A DNA stretch of 64,000 bases from Pseudomonas maioricensis (GCF_022790535.1 NZ_LOHG01000010.1:142273-206272); one strand, 5' to 3'; shown: positions 27,142-36,521, numbered from the stretch's first letter. Program-made: numbers and translations. The notes: a model not told the origin generated them from the sequence alone.

Positions 27142-30100
27142 ATGTTTGAACGGTTGATCCAATTCGCAATCGAGCAGCGCATCGTGGTGATGCTTGCGGT
27201 GTTGCTCATGGCAGGGCTCGGCATTGCCAGCTATCAGAAACTGCCCATCGATGCTGTGCCTGACATCACCAACGTACAGGTGCAAATCAATACCTCGGCT
27301 CCCGGTTTTTCACCGCTGGAGACAGAACAACGGGTGACGTTCTCGATCGAGACGAGCATGGCAGGCCTGCCGGGTCTGCAGCAGACCCGCTCTCTGTCGC
27401 GCTCGGGACTGTCACAGGTCACGGTGATTTTTGAGGACGGTACTGATCTGTTCTTCGCTCGCCAGTTGGTCGGTGAGCGTCTGCAAATCGCCAAGGATCA
27501 GTTACCCGAAGGTGTCGATGCGGTCATGGGGCCAATCTCCACTGGGCTCGGCGAGATTTTCCTCTGGACGGTGGAGGCCAAAGAGGGCGCACTGAAGGAA
27601 GACGGTACGCCTTACACACCGACCGATTTGCGGGTGATTCAGGACTGGATCATCAAGCCGCAGCTGCGCAACGTGCCGGGCGTTGCCGAGATCAACACCA
27701 TCGGCGGCTTTGCCAAGCAGTACCAGATCGCGCCAGATCCAAAGAAACTGGCTGCCTACAAACTCACGCTGAACGATCTGGTTGCGGCGTTGGAACGCAA
27801 CAACGCCAATATCGGCGCCGGCTACATTGAACGCGGCGGCGAGCAGTTACTGATTCGAGCGCCGGGCCAGTTGGGCACGGTGCAGGACATCGCCAACATC
27901 GTCATCGCCAATGTTCAGGGCACACCGATCAGGGTCAGCAGCGTGGCCGATGTGGGTATCGGTCAGGAACTGCGCTCCGGCGCTGCGACCGAAAATGGCC
28001 GTGAAGTGGTACTCGGTACCGTGTTCATGCTGATCGGCGAAAACAGCCGCACGGTCTCGCAGGCGGTAGCCACCAAGCTGGCTGATATCAACCGTTCGCT
28101 GCCTGAAGGCGTTGAAGCGATCACGGTGTACGACCGCACCAACCTGGTTGAAAAAGCCATTGCCACGGTGAAGAAGAACCTCATCGAAGGGGCCATTCTG
28201 GTCATCGCGATTCTGTTTTTGTTCCTCGGTAATATCCGTGCCGCGCTGATCACCGCGATGGTGATTCCCCTGGCCATGCTGTTCACGTTCACGGGCATGT
28301 TCACCAACAAAGTCAGTGCCAACCTGATGAGCCTGGGTGCGCTGGACTTTGGCATCATCGTCGATGGCGCAGTGGTGATCGTCGAGAACGCAATCCGCAG
28401 ACTGGCCCACGCGCAGCAGAAATACGGACGGATGTTGACCCGTTCGGAGCGCTTTCATGAGGTATTTGCAGCGGCCAAAGAAGCGCGCCGCCCGCTGATT
28501 TTTGGTCAGTTGATCATCATGGTCGTTTATTTACCGATCTTCGCCCTGACGGGTGTCGAAGGCAAAATGTTCCACCCGATGGCCTTCACCGTGGTGATCG
28601 CGCTATTGGGCGCCATGATCCTGTCGGTTACGTTCGTACCAGCGGCCATTGCCATGTTTGTCACCGGCAAGGTCAAGGAAGAAGAGGGCGTAGTGATGCG
28701 TACCGCGCGTCTGCGCTACGCACCTGTTCTGAAATGGGTTCTGAGCCATCGCTCGATAGCGTTCTCCTTCGCCGTTGTGCTGATTGTCCTGTCCGGCTTT
28801 ACCGCGAGCCGTATGGGCAGCGAGTTCATACCGAGCTTGAGTGAGGGCGACTTTGCCTTGCAGGCGCTTCGGGTGCCCGGCACCAGCCTGACTCAATCGG
28901 TGGACATGCAGCAGCGCCTTGAGAAAGCCATCGTCGAGAAAATGCCGGAAGTCGAGCGGGTGTTTGCCCGAACGGGCACGGCAGAGATTGCTGCTGATCC
29001 TATGCCGCCGAACATCTCCGACAGCTATGTCATGCTCAAGCCGCAGAGTGAATGGCCAGACCCCGGCAAGTCTCGCGAGGCGCTGATTGCCGAGTTGCAG
29101 CAGGCTGCTGCGACAGTGCCGGGCAGTAACTATGAGCTGTCACAGCCGATTCAGTTGCGCTTCAACGAGCTGGTGTCGGGTGTGCGCAGTGACGTCGCCG
29201 TAAAGGTGTTCGGCGATGATATGGCGGTTTTGAATCAGACTGCCGCGAAAATCGCTGCGACGTTGCAGAAGGTACCAGGCTCGTCCGAGGTCAAGGTCGA
29301 ACAAACCACTGGCTTGCCGGTACTGACGATCAATATTGATCGCGACAAGGCCGCGCGTTATGGCCTCAATGTGGGCGATGTTCAGGACGCTATTGCCATC
29401 GCGGTAGGCGGGCGGCAGGCGGGCACTCTCTATGAGGGTGATCGTCGCTTTGACATGGTCGTGCGACTGTCGGAAACGTTGCGAACGGACGTGGCCGGGC
29501 TGTCCAGTCTGCTCATCCCGGTGCCCGCGACGGCAAGCAGCGTTAATCAGCAGATCAGCTTTATTTCACTGTCTCAGGTAGCAAACCTGGACCTGGTGCT
29601 GGGTCCTAACCAGATCAGCCGGGAAAACGGTAAACGTCTGGTCATTGTCAGTGCCAACGTCCGAGGCCGTGACCTCGGTTCTTTTGTCGAGGAGGCGGGA
29701 GAGACTATTCAGCGCGACGTTCAGATCCCGGCAGGCTACTGGACCAATTGGGGCGGCCAGTTCGAACAATTGCAATCCGCTGCCAAGCGCCTGCAGATCG
29801 TCGTGCCGGTAGCGTTGCTGATGGTGCTGGCATTGTTGTTCATGATGTTCAACAACCTGAAGGACGGCTTGCTGGTTTTCACCGGTATTCCGTTCGCTTT
29901 GACCGGCGGCGTCATGGCGCTCTGGCTGAGGGACATTCCGTTGTCCATCTCGGCGGGGGTTGGCTTTATCGCGTTGTCGGGTGTGGCAGTGCTGAACGGT
30001 CTGGTGATGATCTCGTTCATCCGCAATCTGCGCGAGGAGGGGCGTTCACTGGGGGACGCGATTAACGAAGGGGCTTTGACACGCTTGCGACCGGTGCTGA

Positions 30101-30285
30101 TGACCGCATTGGTGGCGTCTCTGGGTTTCATTCCGATGGCGTTGGCGACCGGTACGGGGGCTGAAGTTCAGCGCCCGCTGGCGACTGTGGTGATTGGCGG
30201 AATACTGTCATCGACCGCGCTGACCTTATTGGTTCTGCCTGCGCTGTATCAATGGGCGCACCGTCGGGAAGAAGAACAGACATAG
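27142..30285 (+). CDS. czcA: CzcA-type Co/Zn/Cd RND efflux pump
   Basis: A 1047-residue proton-driven heavy-metal RND pump of the inner membrane. The helix 4 signature DFGIIVDGAVVIVEN is at residues 402-416, so Asp402, Asp408 and Glu415 fall on the same numbers as the essential residues of Cupriavidus CzcA. This signature is the form linked to Zn, Co and Cd rather than Cu or Ag. Length and the FERLIQFAIEQR N-terminus fit the family. An intrinsic terminator follows 21 bases after the stop. Expression is expected to depend on CzcR. Confidence 0.95.
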   Translation: MFERLIQFAIEQRIVVMLAVLLMAGLGIASYQKLPIDAVPDITNVQVQINTSAPGFSPLETEQRVTFSIETSMAGLPGLQQTRSLSRSGLSQVTVIFEDGTDLFFARQLVGERLQIAKDQLPEGVDAVMGPISTGLGEIFLWTVEAKEGALKEDGTPYTPTDLRVIQDWIIKPQLRNVPGVAEINTIGGFAKQYQIAPDPKKLAAYKLTLNDLVAALERNNANIGAGYIERGGEQLLIRAPGQLGTVQDIANIVIANVQGTPIRVSSVADVGIGQELRSGAATENGREVVLGTVFMLIGENSRTVSQAVATKLADINRSLPEGVEAITVYDRTNLVEKAIATVKKNLIEGAILVIAILFLFLGNIRAALITAMVIPLAMLFTFTGMFTNKVSANLMSLGALDFGIIVDGAVVIVENAIRRLAHAQQKYGRMLTRSERFHEVFAAAKEARRPLIFGQLIIMVVYLPIFALTGVEGKMFHPMAFTVVIALLGAMILSVTFVPAAIAMFVTGKVKEEEGVVMRTARLRYAPVLKWVLSHRSIAFSFAVVLIVLSGFTASRMGSEFIPSLSEGDFALQALRVPGTSLTQSVDMQQRLEKAIVEKMPEVERVFARTGTAEIAADPMPPNISDSYVMLKPQSEWPDPGKSREALIAELQQAAATVPGSNYELSQPIQLRFNELVSGVRSDVAVKVFGDDMAVLNQTAAKIAATLQKVPGSSEVKVEQTTGLPVLTINIDRDKAARYGLNVGDVQDAIAIAVGGRQAGTLYEGDRRFDMVVRLSETLRTDVAGLSSLLIPVPATASSVNQQISFISLSQVANLDLVLGPNQISRENGKRLVIVSANVRGRDLGSFVEEAGETIQRDVQIPAGYWTNWGGQFEQLQSAAKRLQIVVPVALLMVLALLFMMFNNLKDGLLVFTGIPFALTGGVMALWLRDIPLSISAGVGFIALSGVAVLNGLVMISFIRNLREEGRSLGDAINEGALTRLRPVLMTALVASLGFIPMALATGTGAEVQRPLATVVIGGILSSTALTLLVLPALYQWAHRREEEQT

Positions 30286-30305
30286 TATTAGTGTTGTAAA
30301 TGAGT

Positions 30306-30338
30306 AGCCCGCGACAGGTGACTGTTGCGGGCTTTTTT
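30306..30338 (+). terminator. Intrinsic terminator of czcCBA
   Basis: Arms AGCCCGCGACAG (30306-30317) and CTGTTGCGGGCT (30322-30333) with a 4-base loop and a six-T run. Confidence 0.92.
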
Positions 30339-30362
30339 ATGTGTCAAGTGTAGCCCGCGGCC

Positions 30363-30456
30363 CCTGTAGGAGTGAGCTTGCTCACGATGGCATTTCTTCT
30401 AGCGATACTTTCTTTACGAATAAGATTGCTATCGCGAGCAAGCTCACTCCTACAGG
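30363..30456. repeat. REP palindrome downstream of czcA
   Basis: Long inverted repeat with arms beginning CCTGTAGGAGTGAGCTTGCT and ending with the exact complement. It lies between the czc terminator and the terminator of the next gene on the other strand. Confidence 0.9.
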
Positions 30457-30510
30457 TACCGTGTCTGTTGTGTTGATAGAGGGAGTCATGATTATGTGTC
30501 TATCAGAAAC

Positions 30511-30533
30511 AAAAAAAACGCCCCGAAGGGCGC
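30511..30533 (-). terminator. Intrinsic terminator of the small secreted protein gene
   Basis: On the minus strand AGCGCCC TTC GGGGCG is followed by eight T. It lies 71 bases past the stop codon at 30604. Confidence 0.85.
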
Positions 30534-30603
30534 TAAAGATTCACCTTGACCAAAGGAGCTTGTCAGCTGCTAAAGGTGAATAGAGTGGAGCCTAAGTTGA
30601 TCC

Positions 30604-30813
30604 TTAACCTTTTTCAGGTTCATTAGCTGGGGTCTGCTTCTCGGTATTTACAAGTCGCGACGCCTCGCTATTTAATTGATCGTTAAATTTCAATTCCTGG
30701 GCGATCTTGATTTTTTCGGCCGCTGGACTGGCGCGTTCACTTCCGTCGTGAGCCAGTGCTACGGTAGAGGATAAGGCGATCACTGTGAAGGCGATTGATC
30801 TGATGATATTCAT
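30604..30813 (-). CDS. Small exported protein next to czcCBA
   Basis: A 69-residue precursor: signal peptide MNIIRSIAFTVIALSSTVAL-A, mature part of about 48 charged residues beginning HDGSERASPAAEKI. No Cys and no domain that I can name; its layout resembles small metal-induced periplasmic proteins annotated as PtrA-like in Pseudomonas, but this is weak. GGTAACG precedes the ATG at 30813. It has its own terminator and diverges from the DUF2790 gene across a strong palindrome, so both are probably controlled by the same regulator, possibly CzcR. Confidence 0.75.
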   Translation of the reverse strand: MNIIRSIAFTVIALSSTVALAHDGSERASPAAEKIKIAQELKFNDQLNSEASRLVNTEKQTPANEPEKG

Positions 30814-30925
30814 AGTCGTTACCGTTTGTGTAAGGGCAGTCACTGAGGGGCATTGAAGCAATCTGCGTCACGCGCCTCAGTGTTAGCGCCCATTGTAAGT
30901 GTCGAAGCTAACAGCGCGGTGAGTG

Positions 30926-30949
30926 AATAATTACAATGTTGTAATTATT
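30926..30949. promoter_or_regulatory. 24-bp palindrome between two small exported proteins
   Basis: Perfect 11-base arms AATAATTACAA (30926-30936) and TTGTAATTATT (30939-30949) around TG. It lies about 113 bases before the start on the left and 117 bases before the start on the right. This is the symmetric position expected for a shared operator. TTACAA-type sites are bound by several metal-responsive OmpR-family regulators; CzcR is the natural candidate. Confidence 0.7.
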
Positions 30950-31066
30950 GGTGTCAGTGCGGTGATGTCATTTATTGAAAGATTTCTAAAACGTCATTTG
31001 CGTGCAACGTCGTTGTTAGCGGTCTACGGTTAGTTTGTAATCACCCCATAAACCGAGACGAAAAAA

Positions 31067-31396
31067 ATGCAAATCGCTAAATCGTTGTTGCTCAGCCTTG
31101 CTCTGCTTGCTCCGATGACATCCTATGCTTCCAGCGGGCACGATCCGATGTCGGCAAAGATTATCAAGGCGCATCAGGAATTTGTTAGAAATTATGCCGC
31201 CGAGAAGAAGCAGACGCCGCCAGGTATTATCAAGTATCAATATGGTATGAAACTGGATATTGAAAAAGTCGTCCGTGTGTCTTCAGCTTCTACTGCGTGC
31301 GGCGTTAATCCGCAATTGATGACGTACGAGGACTCCGCAGGCACGTTGAAGACAGTTAAATATCAAGCGCTGAATGAGTGCAGAAACAAAAATTGA
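31067..31396 (+). CDS. DUF2790 small exported protein
   Basis: A 109-residue precursor: signal peptide MQIAKSLLLSLALLAPMTSY-AS, then a mature domain of the DUF2790 family, typical of Pseudomonas. Family residues visible are IIKYQYGMKLDIEKVV, the cysteine in STACGVNPQLMTYEDS, and the second cysteine in LNECRN, so one disulfide is likely. Paralogues of this family are often found beside metal-efflux genes and induced by metals, but no molecular function is known. GAGACG is a weak ribosome site. Confidence 0.88.
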   Translation: MQIAKSLLLSLALLAPMTSYASSGHDPMSAKIIKAHQEFVRNYAAEKKQTPPGIIKYQYGMKLDIEKVVRVSSASTACGVNPQLMTYEDSAGTLKTVKYQALNECRNKN

Positions 31397-31459
31397 TGGG
31401 AGAGGTTGATTCAAAACCTGTCACCAGGCGCGGCTGCGCTAAACATGAAATGAAAAGCT

Positions 31460-32401
31460 TCACGTGTTTTCCAGCCGCGCTGCCAACCCTTCGATAAACA
31501 CCGTTTCGGCCCGACTCATGCGCTGTTCACGGTTCCACAGCAGATGAATGTCGACATCCGCAACACCTTCCAATGGCGGTACTCGCCACAATAATCCCTG
31601 CTCCACATCATCTGCCACGACATGCTCAGGCAGGCATCCCAGGCCAATCCCCGCGATCACCAATCGGCGAATTTCTTCGAGGCTCGAAGAGGACGCCACA
31701 ATTCTGCCGCTGAACCCCTGTTGATCACGAAAAATGGTCAGGGGCGAAAGCATTCCGCCGATTTGATCGCTGGTGAAACTGACGAAGTTTTCTGACTGCA
31801 AATCGCTCTGACTCAGGTCGGTGCGACCGTACAGAGGATGATTCCGGCCGCAGAAAAACACATAGCGTTGGCGCTGAAACAGGCGTTGCTCAAGCCGCGG
31901 TTGTGGGCGTCGATTGAGGCTCAAGCCTACTGTCGCGGTCCTCTCCAGCAAGGCACTGACAATGTCAGAGCTGCGCATCACGTCAACTTCGAGGTCTACG
32001 CGGGGATGTTCTCGGTGGAACTCGGTCAGGAAGTTGTCGAAGTTGCTTGAAACGATGCGGCTGATCATCAGTAGACGGACCTTACCGATTACTTCATCAC
32101 CGGGCATTTGCAGGGTATTGCTCACCTGAGAAACCTGGCCGTAGATCTCACCCGCCAACGCGAAGATCTTCACCCCGGCTTCGGTCAGATCGAAACGCGG
32201 GCCCCGGCGCGCAATGAGCTGGCAGCCGAGTTGTTCTTCCAGCCGCTTGAGGGCCTGGCTCACCGCCGGTTGGGTCAGGTGCATTCTGGCCGCGGCGCGG
32301 CTGATGCTCAGTTCCTGGCCAATAACCCGGAAGGTACGCAGCAGGTTCCAGTCAAGCCGGTCGTTGAGCAATGAAGGGATATCGCGGGAGGAGTCTGTCA
32401 C
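31460..32401 (-). CDS. LysR-family regulator
   Basis: A 313-residue LysR regulator. The winged helix is at about residues 20-75, with SRAAARMHLTQPAVSQALKR; the rest is the two-lobed effector domain. I prefer the GTG at 32401 because TTGAGG stands 6 bases before it; a TTG at 32413 adds four residues. It diverges from the MHS transporter and acetylpolyamine amidohydrolase genes across about 160 bases, so it most likely activates them in response to an acetylated amine or a product of it. Confidence 0.9.
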   Translation of the reverse strand: MTDSSRDIPSLLNDRLDWNLLRTFRVIGQELSISRAAARMHLTQPAVSQALKRLEEQLGCQLIARRGPRFDLTEAGVKIFALAGEIYGQVSQVSNTLQMPGDEVIGKVRLLMISRIVSSNFDNFLTEFHREHPRVDLEVDVMRSSDIVSALLERTATVGLSLNRRPQPRLEQRLFQRQRYVFFCGRNHPLYGRTDLSQSDLQSENFVSFTSDQIGGMLSPLTIFRDQQGFSGRIVASSSSLEEIRRLVIAGIGLGCLPEHVVADDVEQGLLWRVPPLEGVADVDIHLLWNREQRMSRAETVFIEGLAARLENT

Positions 32402-32559
32402 GAGCGGCCTCAATAATAACTTCGGCTTATAGTTCGAATAACAAATAGAAATTTGACTGATTATGCCTCCCGAGCAAAAAATCCGTCCATAGTCGCCGAC
32501 AGAGCGCCTCTGAAATACCCCTTTCTCCTGCCAAAAATACTAACCAATGGAGTTGATTC

Positions 32560-33885
32560 ATGAAGCCTCCCGCTTCTGCGCAGCCACGCCGGGCTGCCGC
32601 CGCCGCATTCATCGGTACGATGATCGAGTGGTACGACTTTTATATTTATGCCACCGCTGCCGCTCTGGTATTCGGTCAGCTCTTTTTCCCGTCCGAAGAC
32701 AAACTATTCAGCACCATGGCGGCCTTCGGGACATTCGCCGTGGGCTTCTTCGCCCGACCGTTGGGCGGCATTGTCTTTGGGCACATTGGCGATCGTATCG
32801 GTCGCAAGAAGTCGCTGGTTATCACGCTGGTGATGATGGGCGTGGTGACGGTCTGTATCGGTTTGCTCCCAACGTATGCGCAAATCGGTGCTGCGGCTCC
32901 GGTGTTGCTGATTTTGCTGCGCGTGGTGCAAGGCATTGCCGTTGGCGGAGAGTGGGGTGGCGCGGTATTGATGGCGGGCGAACATGCGCCCAAAGGCCGT
33001 CGTAACTTCTTCGCGTCGTTTGCACAACTGGGCAGCCCGGCAGGCCTGATTCTTTCGCTGCTGGCGTTTAGCGCCGTGACTCGCTTGCCCGAAGAAGACT
33101 TGATGAGCTGGGGCTGGCGTCTGCCGTTTCTGGCCAGCGCAGCCTTGCTGATTGTTGGCCTGGCAATTCGTCTGGGCGTCAATGAGTCGCCTGAATTCCT
33201 CAACGATAAAGAGCAGGCACGGCTGGAGGTCGCCAGATCCGGACGCAAAGCTCAGGCACCTGTGTTTGAGGTGCTGAAAACTTCATGGCGTCCTTTGCTG
33301 TTGTGCATTGGCGCCAACACGTTGGGCATTGCCGGCGTCTATTTCACCAATACCTTCATGATTGCCTACAGCACCCAGCAGTTGGGCTTGCCACGTTCGC
33401 TGATTCTGGAGTGTCTGTTCGTTGTCGCTATCATCCAGTTCTGCATCCAGCCGGTGGCGGCATGGGTTGCGGAAAAAATCGGTGCGACGCGTTTTCTGTG
33501 TGGGGTGACGATTCTGGCAATGGCCTCGCCGTATCCCATGTTCATCCTGGTCAGCAGTGGCCAGGCGCCGTTGATCATTCTCGGCATTGCCCTGGCGGTG
33601 GTGTGCATGGCGTCGTTTTACGCGGTGATCGCCGGGTACGTCAGCGGCATGTTCGAAACCCGCGTTCGCTACACCGCGATTTCCCTGGCCTATCAGGTGT
33701 GCGGTGCATTGGCGGGTGGTCTGACCCCGTTGATCGGCACATGGCTGGCTCATTCCTACCCTGGCCAATGGTGGCCGATGGCGGTGTTCTACAGCCTTAT
33801 CGCAGGCACTTCGCTGATCTGTGTATTGGCGCTGGCCAAGCGACACGCTACGGCATTCTCACTGGAAACAGCGCGCGAAGCCTGA
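32560..33885 (+). CDS. MHS-family metabolite symporter
   Basis: A 441-residue MFS transporter of the metabolite:H+ symporter branch (ShiA/ProP-like). The signature of that branch, IGTMIEWYDFYIY in helix 1, PLGGIVFGHIGDRIGRK in the 2-3 loop, and RVVQGIAVGGEWGG in helix 4, is complete. TGGAG 8 bases before the ATG supports the start. It is followed after 31 bases by the amidohydrolase gene, so it probably imports its substrate, perhaps an acetylated polyamine or another amide. Confidence 0.92.
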   Translation: MKPPASAQPRRAAAAAFIGTMIEWYDFYIYATAAALVFGQLFFPSEDKLFSTMAAFGTFAVGFFARPLGGIVFGHIGDRIGRKKSLVITLVMMGVVTVCIGLLPTYAQIGAAAPVLLILLRVVQGIAVGGEWGGAVLMAGEHAPKGRRNFFASFAQLGSPAGLILSLLAFSAVTRLPEEDLMSWGWRLPFLASAALLIVGLAIRLGVNESPEFLNDKEQARLEVARSGRKAQAPVFEVLKTSWRPLLLCIGANTLGIAGVYFTNTFMIAYSTQQLGLPRSLILECLFVVAIIQFCIQPVAAWVAEKIGATRFLCGVTILAMASPYPMFILVSSGQAPLIILGIALAVVCMASFYAVIAGYVSGMFETRVRYTAISLAYQVCGALAGGLTPLIGTWLAHSYPGQWWPMAVFYSLIAGTSLICVLALAKRHATAFSLETAREA

Positions 33886-33916
33886 CCGGCTCGACCTATT
33901 GAATGAGGAACATCCC

Positions 33917-34957
33917 ATGCTCAGCTTTTTTCACCCGGAACAACTGCTGCACTTCCCGAAAAGCTATTACTCCCGTGGGCAAATGCGTACGCCTCAGGAG
34001 GTCCCGCAGCGGGCTCAGAATCTTTTGCAGGCCGTCGAGGGGCTGGCGTTTGATATCCGCCAGCCTGACGATTTCGGTCTGGATCCTTTGCTGGCGGTGC
34101 ACAGCGCTGCTTACCTGACCTTCCTCAAAGACGCTCACGCCGACTGGAAGCAGATGCCCGACGATTGGGGCGACGAGGTGATGTCGAACATTTTCGTGCG
34201 TGAGCCTAATGCGTTGCGCGGCATACTCGCCAAGGCTGCGCGTTATCTGGCGGACGGCAGTTGCCCGGTCGGGGAAAGTACCTGGCGTTCGGCTTATTGG
34301 TCAGCCCAGAGCGCTGTCGCCGCTGCCAAAGCGGTGCTCGACGGTGAGCCTGCAGCCTATGCGCTGTGCCGCCCACCAGGGCATCACGCCCGTGCCGAAG
34401 CCGCGGGCGGTTTTTGCTACGTCAACAGTGCGGCGGTTGCGGCGCAGGTCCTGCGGGACGGTTTTGAGCGGGTCGCGGTGCTGGACACCGACATGCATCA
34501 CGGTCAGGGCATTCAAGAGATTTTCTACGAGCGCGATGATGTGCTGTATGTGTCCATTCATGGCAATCCGGAGAACTTCTATCCGGGCGTGGCCGGTTTC
34601 GAAGACGAGCAGGGCGCGGGTGCTGGAGTCGGCTACAACGTGAACTTCCCCATGCCCCATGGTTCGCCCGAATCGGTGTTCATGGGCAAGCTCGAACAGT
34701 CACTGGCCGCCGTAAAATCCTTTGATGCGCAGGTGCTGGTGCTGTCTTTGGGGTTCGATATCTATGAACTCGATCCGCAAAGTCAGGTGGCTGTGACGCG
34801 TGAAGGCTTCGCGAAGCTGGGTGAGCGGATTCGCAGCCTGGGCCTGCCATGCGTGATCGTGCAGGAAGGCGGTTACCACCTGGAAACGCTGGTCAGCAAC
34901 GCCCATGCGTTTTTTGAAGGGGCGCAGGTCTGGAAGGATGCCGTGCGCAAGGCCTGA
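33917..34957 (+). CDS. Acetylpolyamine amidohydrolase / HDAC-like deacetylase
   Basis: A 346-residue zinc hydrolase of the arginase-deacetylase fold, which cleaves acetyl groups from polyamines or related amides. The catalytic pair is in RPPGHHA (His156, His157), the zinc ligands are Asp192 and His194 in LDTDMHHGQG and Asp281 in LGFDIYELDP, and the transition-state Tyr320 is in QEGGYHLE. The length matches bacterial APAH enzymes of P. aeruginosa (AphA/AphB). GAGGAA upstream of the ATG at 33917 fixes the start. In operon with the MHS transporter, under the divergent LysR regulator. Confidence 0.92.
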   Translation: MLSFFHPEQLLHFPKSYYSRGQMRTPQEVPQRAQNLLQAVEGLAFDIRQPDDFGLDPLLAVHSAAYLTFLKDAHADWKQMPDDWGDEVMSNIFVREPNALRGILAKAARYLADGSCPVGESTWRSAYWSAQSAVAAAKAVLDGEPAAYALCRPPGHHARAEAAGGFCYVNSAAVAAQVLRDGFERVAVLDTDMHHGQGIQEIFYERDDVLYVSIHGNPENFYPGVAGFEDEQGAGAGVGYNVNFPMPHGSPESVFMGKLEQSLAAVKSFDAQVLVLSLGFDIYELDPQSQVAVTREGFAKLGERIRSLGLPCVIVQEGGYHLETLVSNAHAFFEGAQVWKDAVRKA

Positions 34958-34971
34958 CACCCCCCAACCCC

Positions 34972-35058
34972 GTGGGAGCAGAGCTTGCTCGCGATAAGGC
35001 TGAACGCGATCTAGAGCAAATCGCATCCAGCCTTATCGCGAGCAAGCTCTGCTCCCAC
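34972..35058. repeat. REP palindrome
   Basis: Inverted repeat GTGGGAGCAGAGCTTGCTCG with its complement at the far end, and an inner arm pair around GCTGAACGCGAT. It lies between convergent genes and may also end their transcripts. Confidence 0.9.
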
Positions 35059-35090
35059 AAAGATTGTATTTCGGTAAATGTGTGTTGCTT

Positions 35091-36521
35091 TCACCGCTTC
35101 TGCAACCACCCCAGAAAACTGCCTTTCTTGATGGCCGCCGGTTTCTCTGTTAGCAGTGACTGGCTGCTGTGCTGGCGCACGGCCTGGAGTTTCTTCAGGG
35201 CGTTTTTGATCTGGCCTTCCAGTTCCATGGTTTCCCGGGCCGTGGTCTTGTCAATGCGGTACACCACGCACGAGGTCAGGGCGGTAAAGCGGGCTTCGGA
35301 CGGAGTGTCATTAAGAATGCTCTGTTCACCCATGACTTCACTCGGGCCCATGCGTCCGGCTTCGATAAAGTTATTACCGTCGGACACCTCGGCAGAGACC
35401 ACGCCTGTGGCAATCACCATCAGGCTGTCTGTTACTTCATCTGCCTCGATGATCACTTGGCCCGCAGCGTACTCCCTGGCAACCATGCTTTGTGCCAGAT
35501 GGTTTTTCTCTTCAGTGTTCAGGGCGCGGAACACTTTCACTTCGTCCAGCAACGTGCGTGCGCGGGACACCGGTTCGGCGAGCACATCTGATTGCCAGGC
35601 AATGCCGGCCGCTTCGAGGTGACGATAGGCAAGGTCGAACAACAGATTGCGCACTTCACTTTTCTTGTCCAGGTCCTTGATGAACCCGGTGACGGTGTAT
35701 TCGATAGTCGTTGGGCTGGCCTCCTTGACCACGGCACGTGCCTTGGGGAAGGGCAGCAAGGCGCTGCTGCCTTGCAGCGCACGGTCCAGCGCATCCAGCA
35801 CGAGACGAGGGCGAATGTGTGGCGAGACCATGATGTTGATCGATACGCCAAACATGTCTTTGGGGCGGCTTAGGTTGACGATTTTGGCTTTGGCGGCCAC
35901 CGAGTTCGGGATCACTGCTGTGCTGCCTGTGCCGGTCAGCAGGTGAGTGGCACGCCAGTCGATATCAATGACCTTGCCTTCAACCCCGTCGATGCTGATC
36001 GAATCATCGACCTGATAGGGCTTGGTGGTATTGAGGATGATCCCGGAGAAGACGTCGCTGAGGGTGCTTTGCAGCGCCAGACCGACCACGATTGCCATCG
36101 CCCCGGATGTCGCCAGCAGACCTTTGACGGGCAACTGCATCACGTAACCCGCCGCAGCAACAATGGCGATCAGGAAGATCACCGCGCCAATCACTTCCTG
36201 CAGCAAACGGCCGCTATGACCGATACGGCGCATCAGCAGAACACCGATGATTTCCGTCAGCGTCCGGGCAGCAAGAATCCACCAGACGATTTCCAGTGCG
36301 GTGGCGGCCAGATGGCGGGCGCTGTCGTCCTCCCACGGAGCGCTGTCCAGAGGGCTCAGGCCTGCGCTGATAATCACCACGCTGTACACCAGAAACAACG
36401 CAAGTCGAACCGCAACCCGCTGTAGGCGGTATTGATAAGGCACCAGATTCCAGCTGGCCAGATCAAGCAGGACCAGCAGCATGCTGCAGATCAACGGGTA
36501 GCTTTGAATAAATGCGGGCAT
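35091..36521 (-). CDS. MscS-family channel with cyclic-nucleotide-binding domain
   Basis: A 476-residue inner-membrane channel. Four or five membrane helices (residues 5-185) end with the pore helix region MAIVVGLALQSTLSDVFSGI, then the MscS beta domain (DSISIDGVEGKVIDIDWRAT) and, at about residues 335-450, a cNMP-binding fold. The phosphate-binding cassette reads MGEQSILNDTPSEARFTA: the Glu is kept but the usual Arg of the PR-x-A motif is replaced. Binding of cAMP or cGMP is therefore doubtful. AGGA precedes the ATG at 36521; longer frames run into the neighbouring LysR promoter. Confidence 0.88.
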   Translation of the reverse strand: MPAFIQSYPLICSMLLVLLDLASWNLVPYQYRLQRVAVRLALFLVYSVVIISAGLSPLDSAPWEDDSARHLAATALEIVWWILAARTLTEIIGVLLMRRIGHSGRLLQEVIGAVIFLIAIVAAAGYVMQLPVKGLLATSGAMAIVVGLALQSTLSDVFSGIILNTTKPYQVDDSISIDGVEGKVIDIDWRATHLLTGTGSTAVIPNSVAAKAKIVNLSRPKDMFGVSINIMVSPHIRPRLVLDALDRALQGSSALLPFPKARAVVKEASPTTIEYTVTGFIKDLDKKSEVRNLLFDLAYRHLEAAGIAWQSDVLAEPVSRARTLLDEVKVFRALNTEEKNHLAQSMVAREYAAGQVIIEADEVTDSLMVIATGVVSAEVSDGNNFIEAGRMGPSEVMGEQSILNDTPSEARFTALTSCVVYRIDKTTARETMELEGQIKNALKKLQAVRQHSSQSLLTEKPAAIKKGSFLGWLQKR

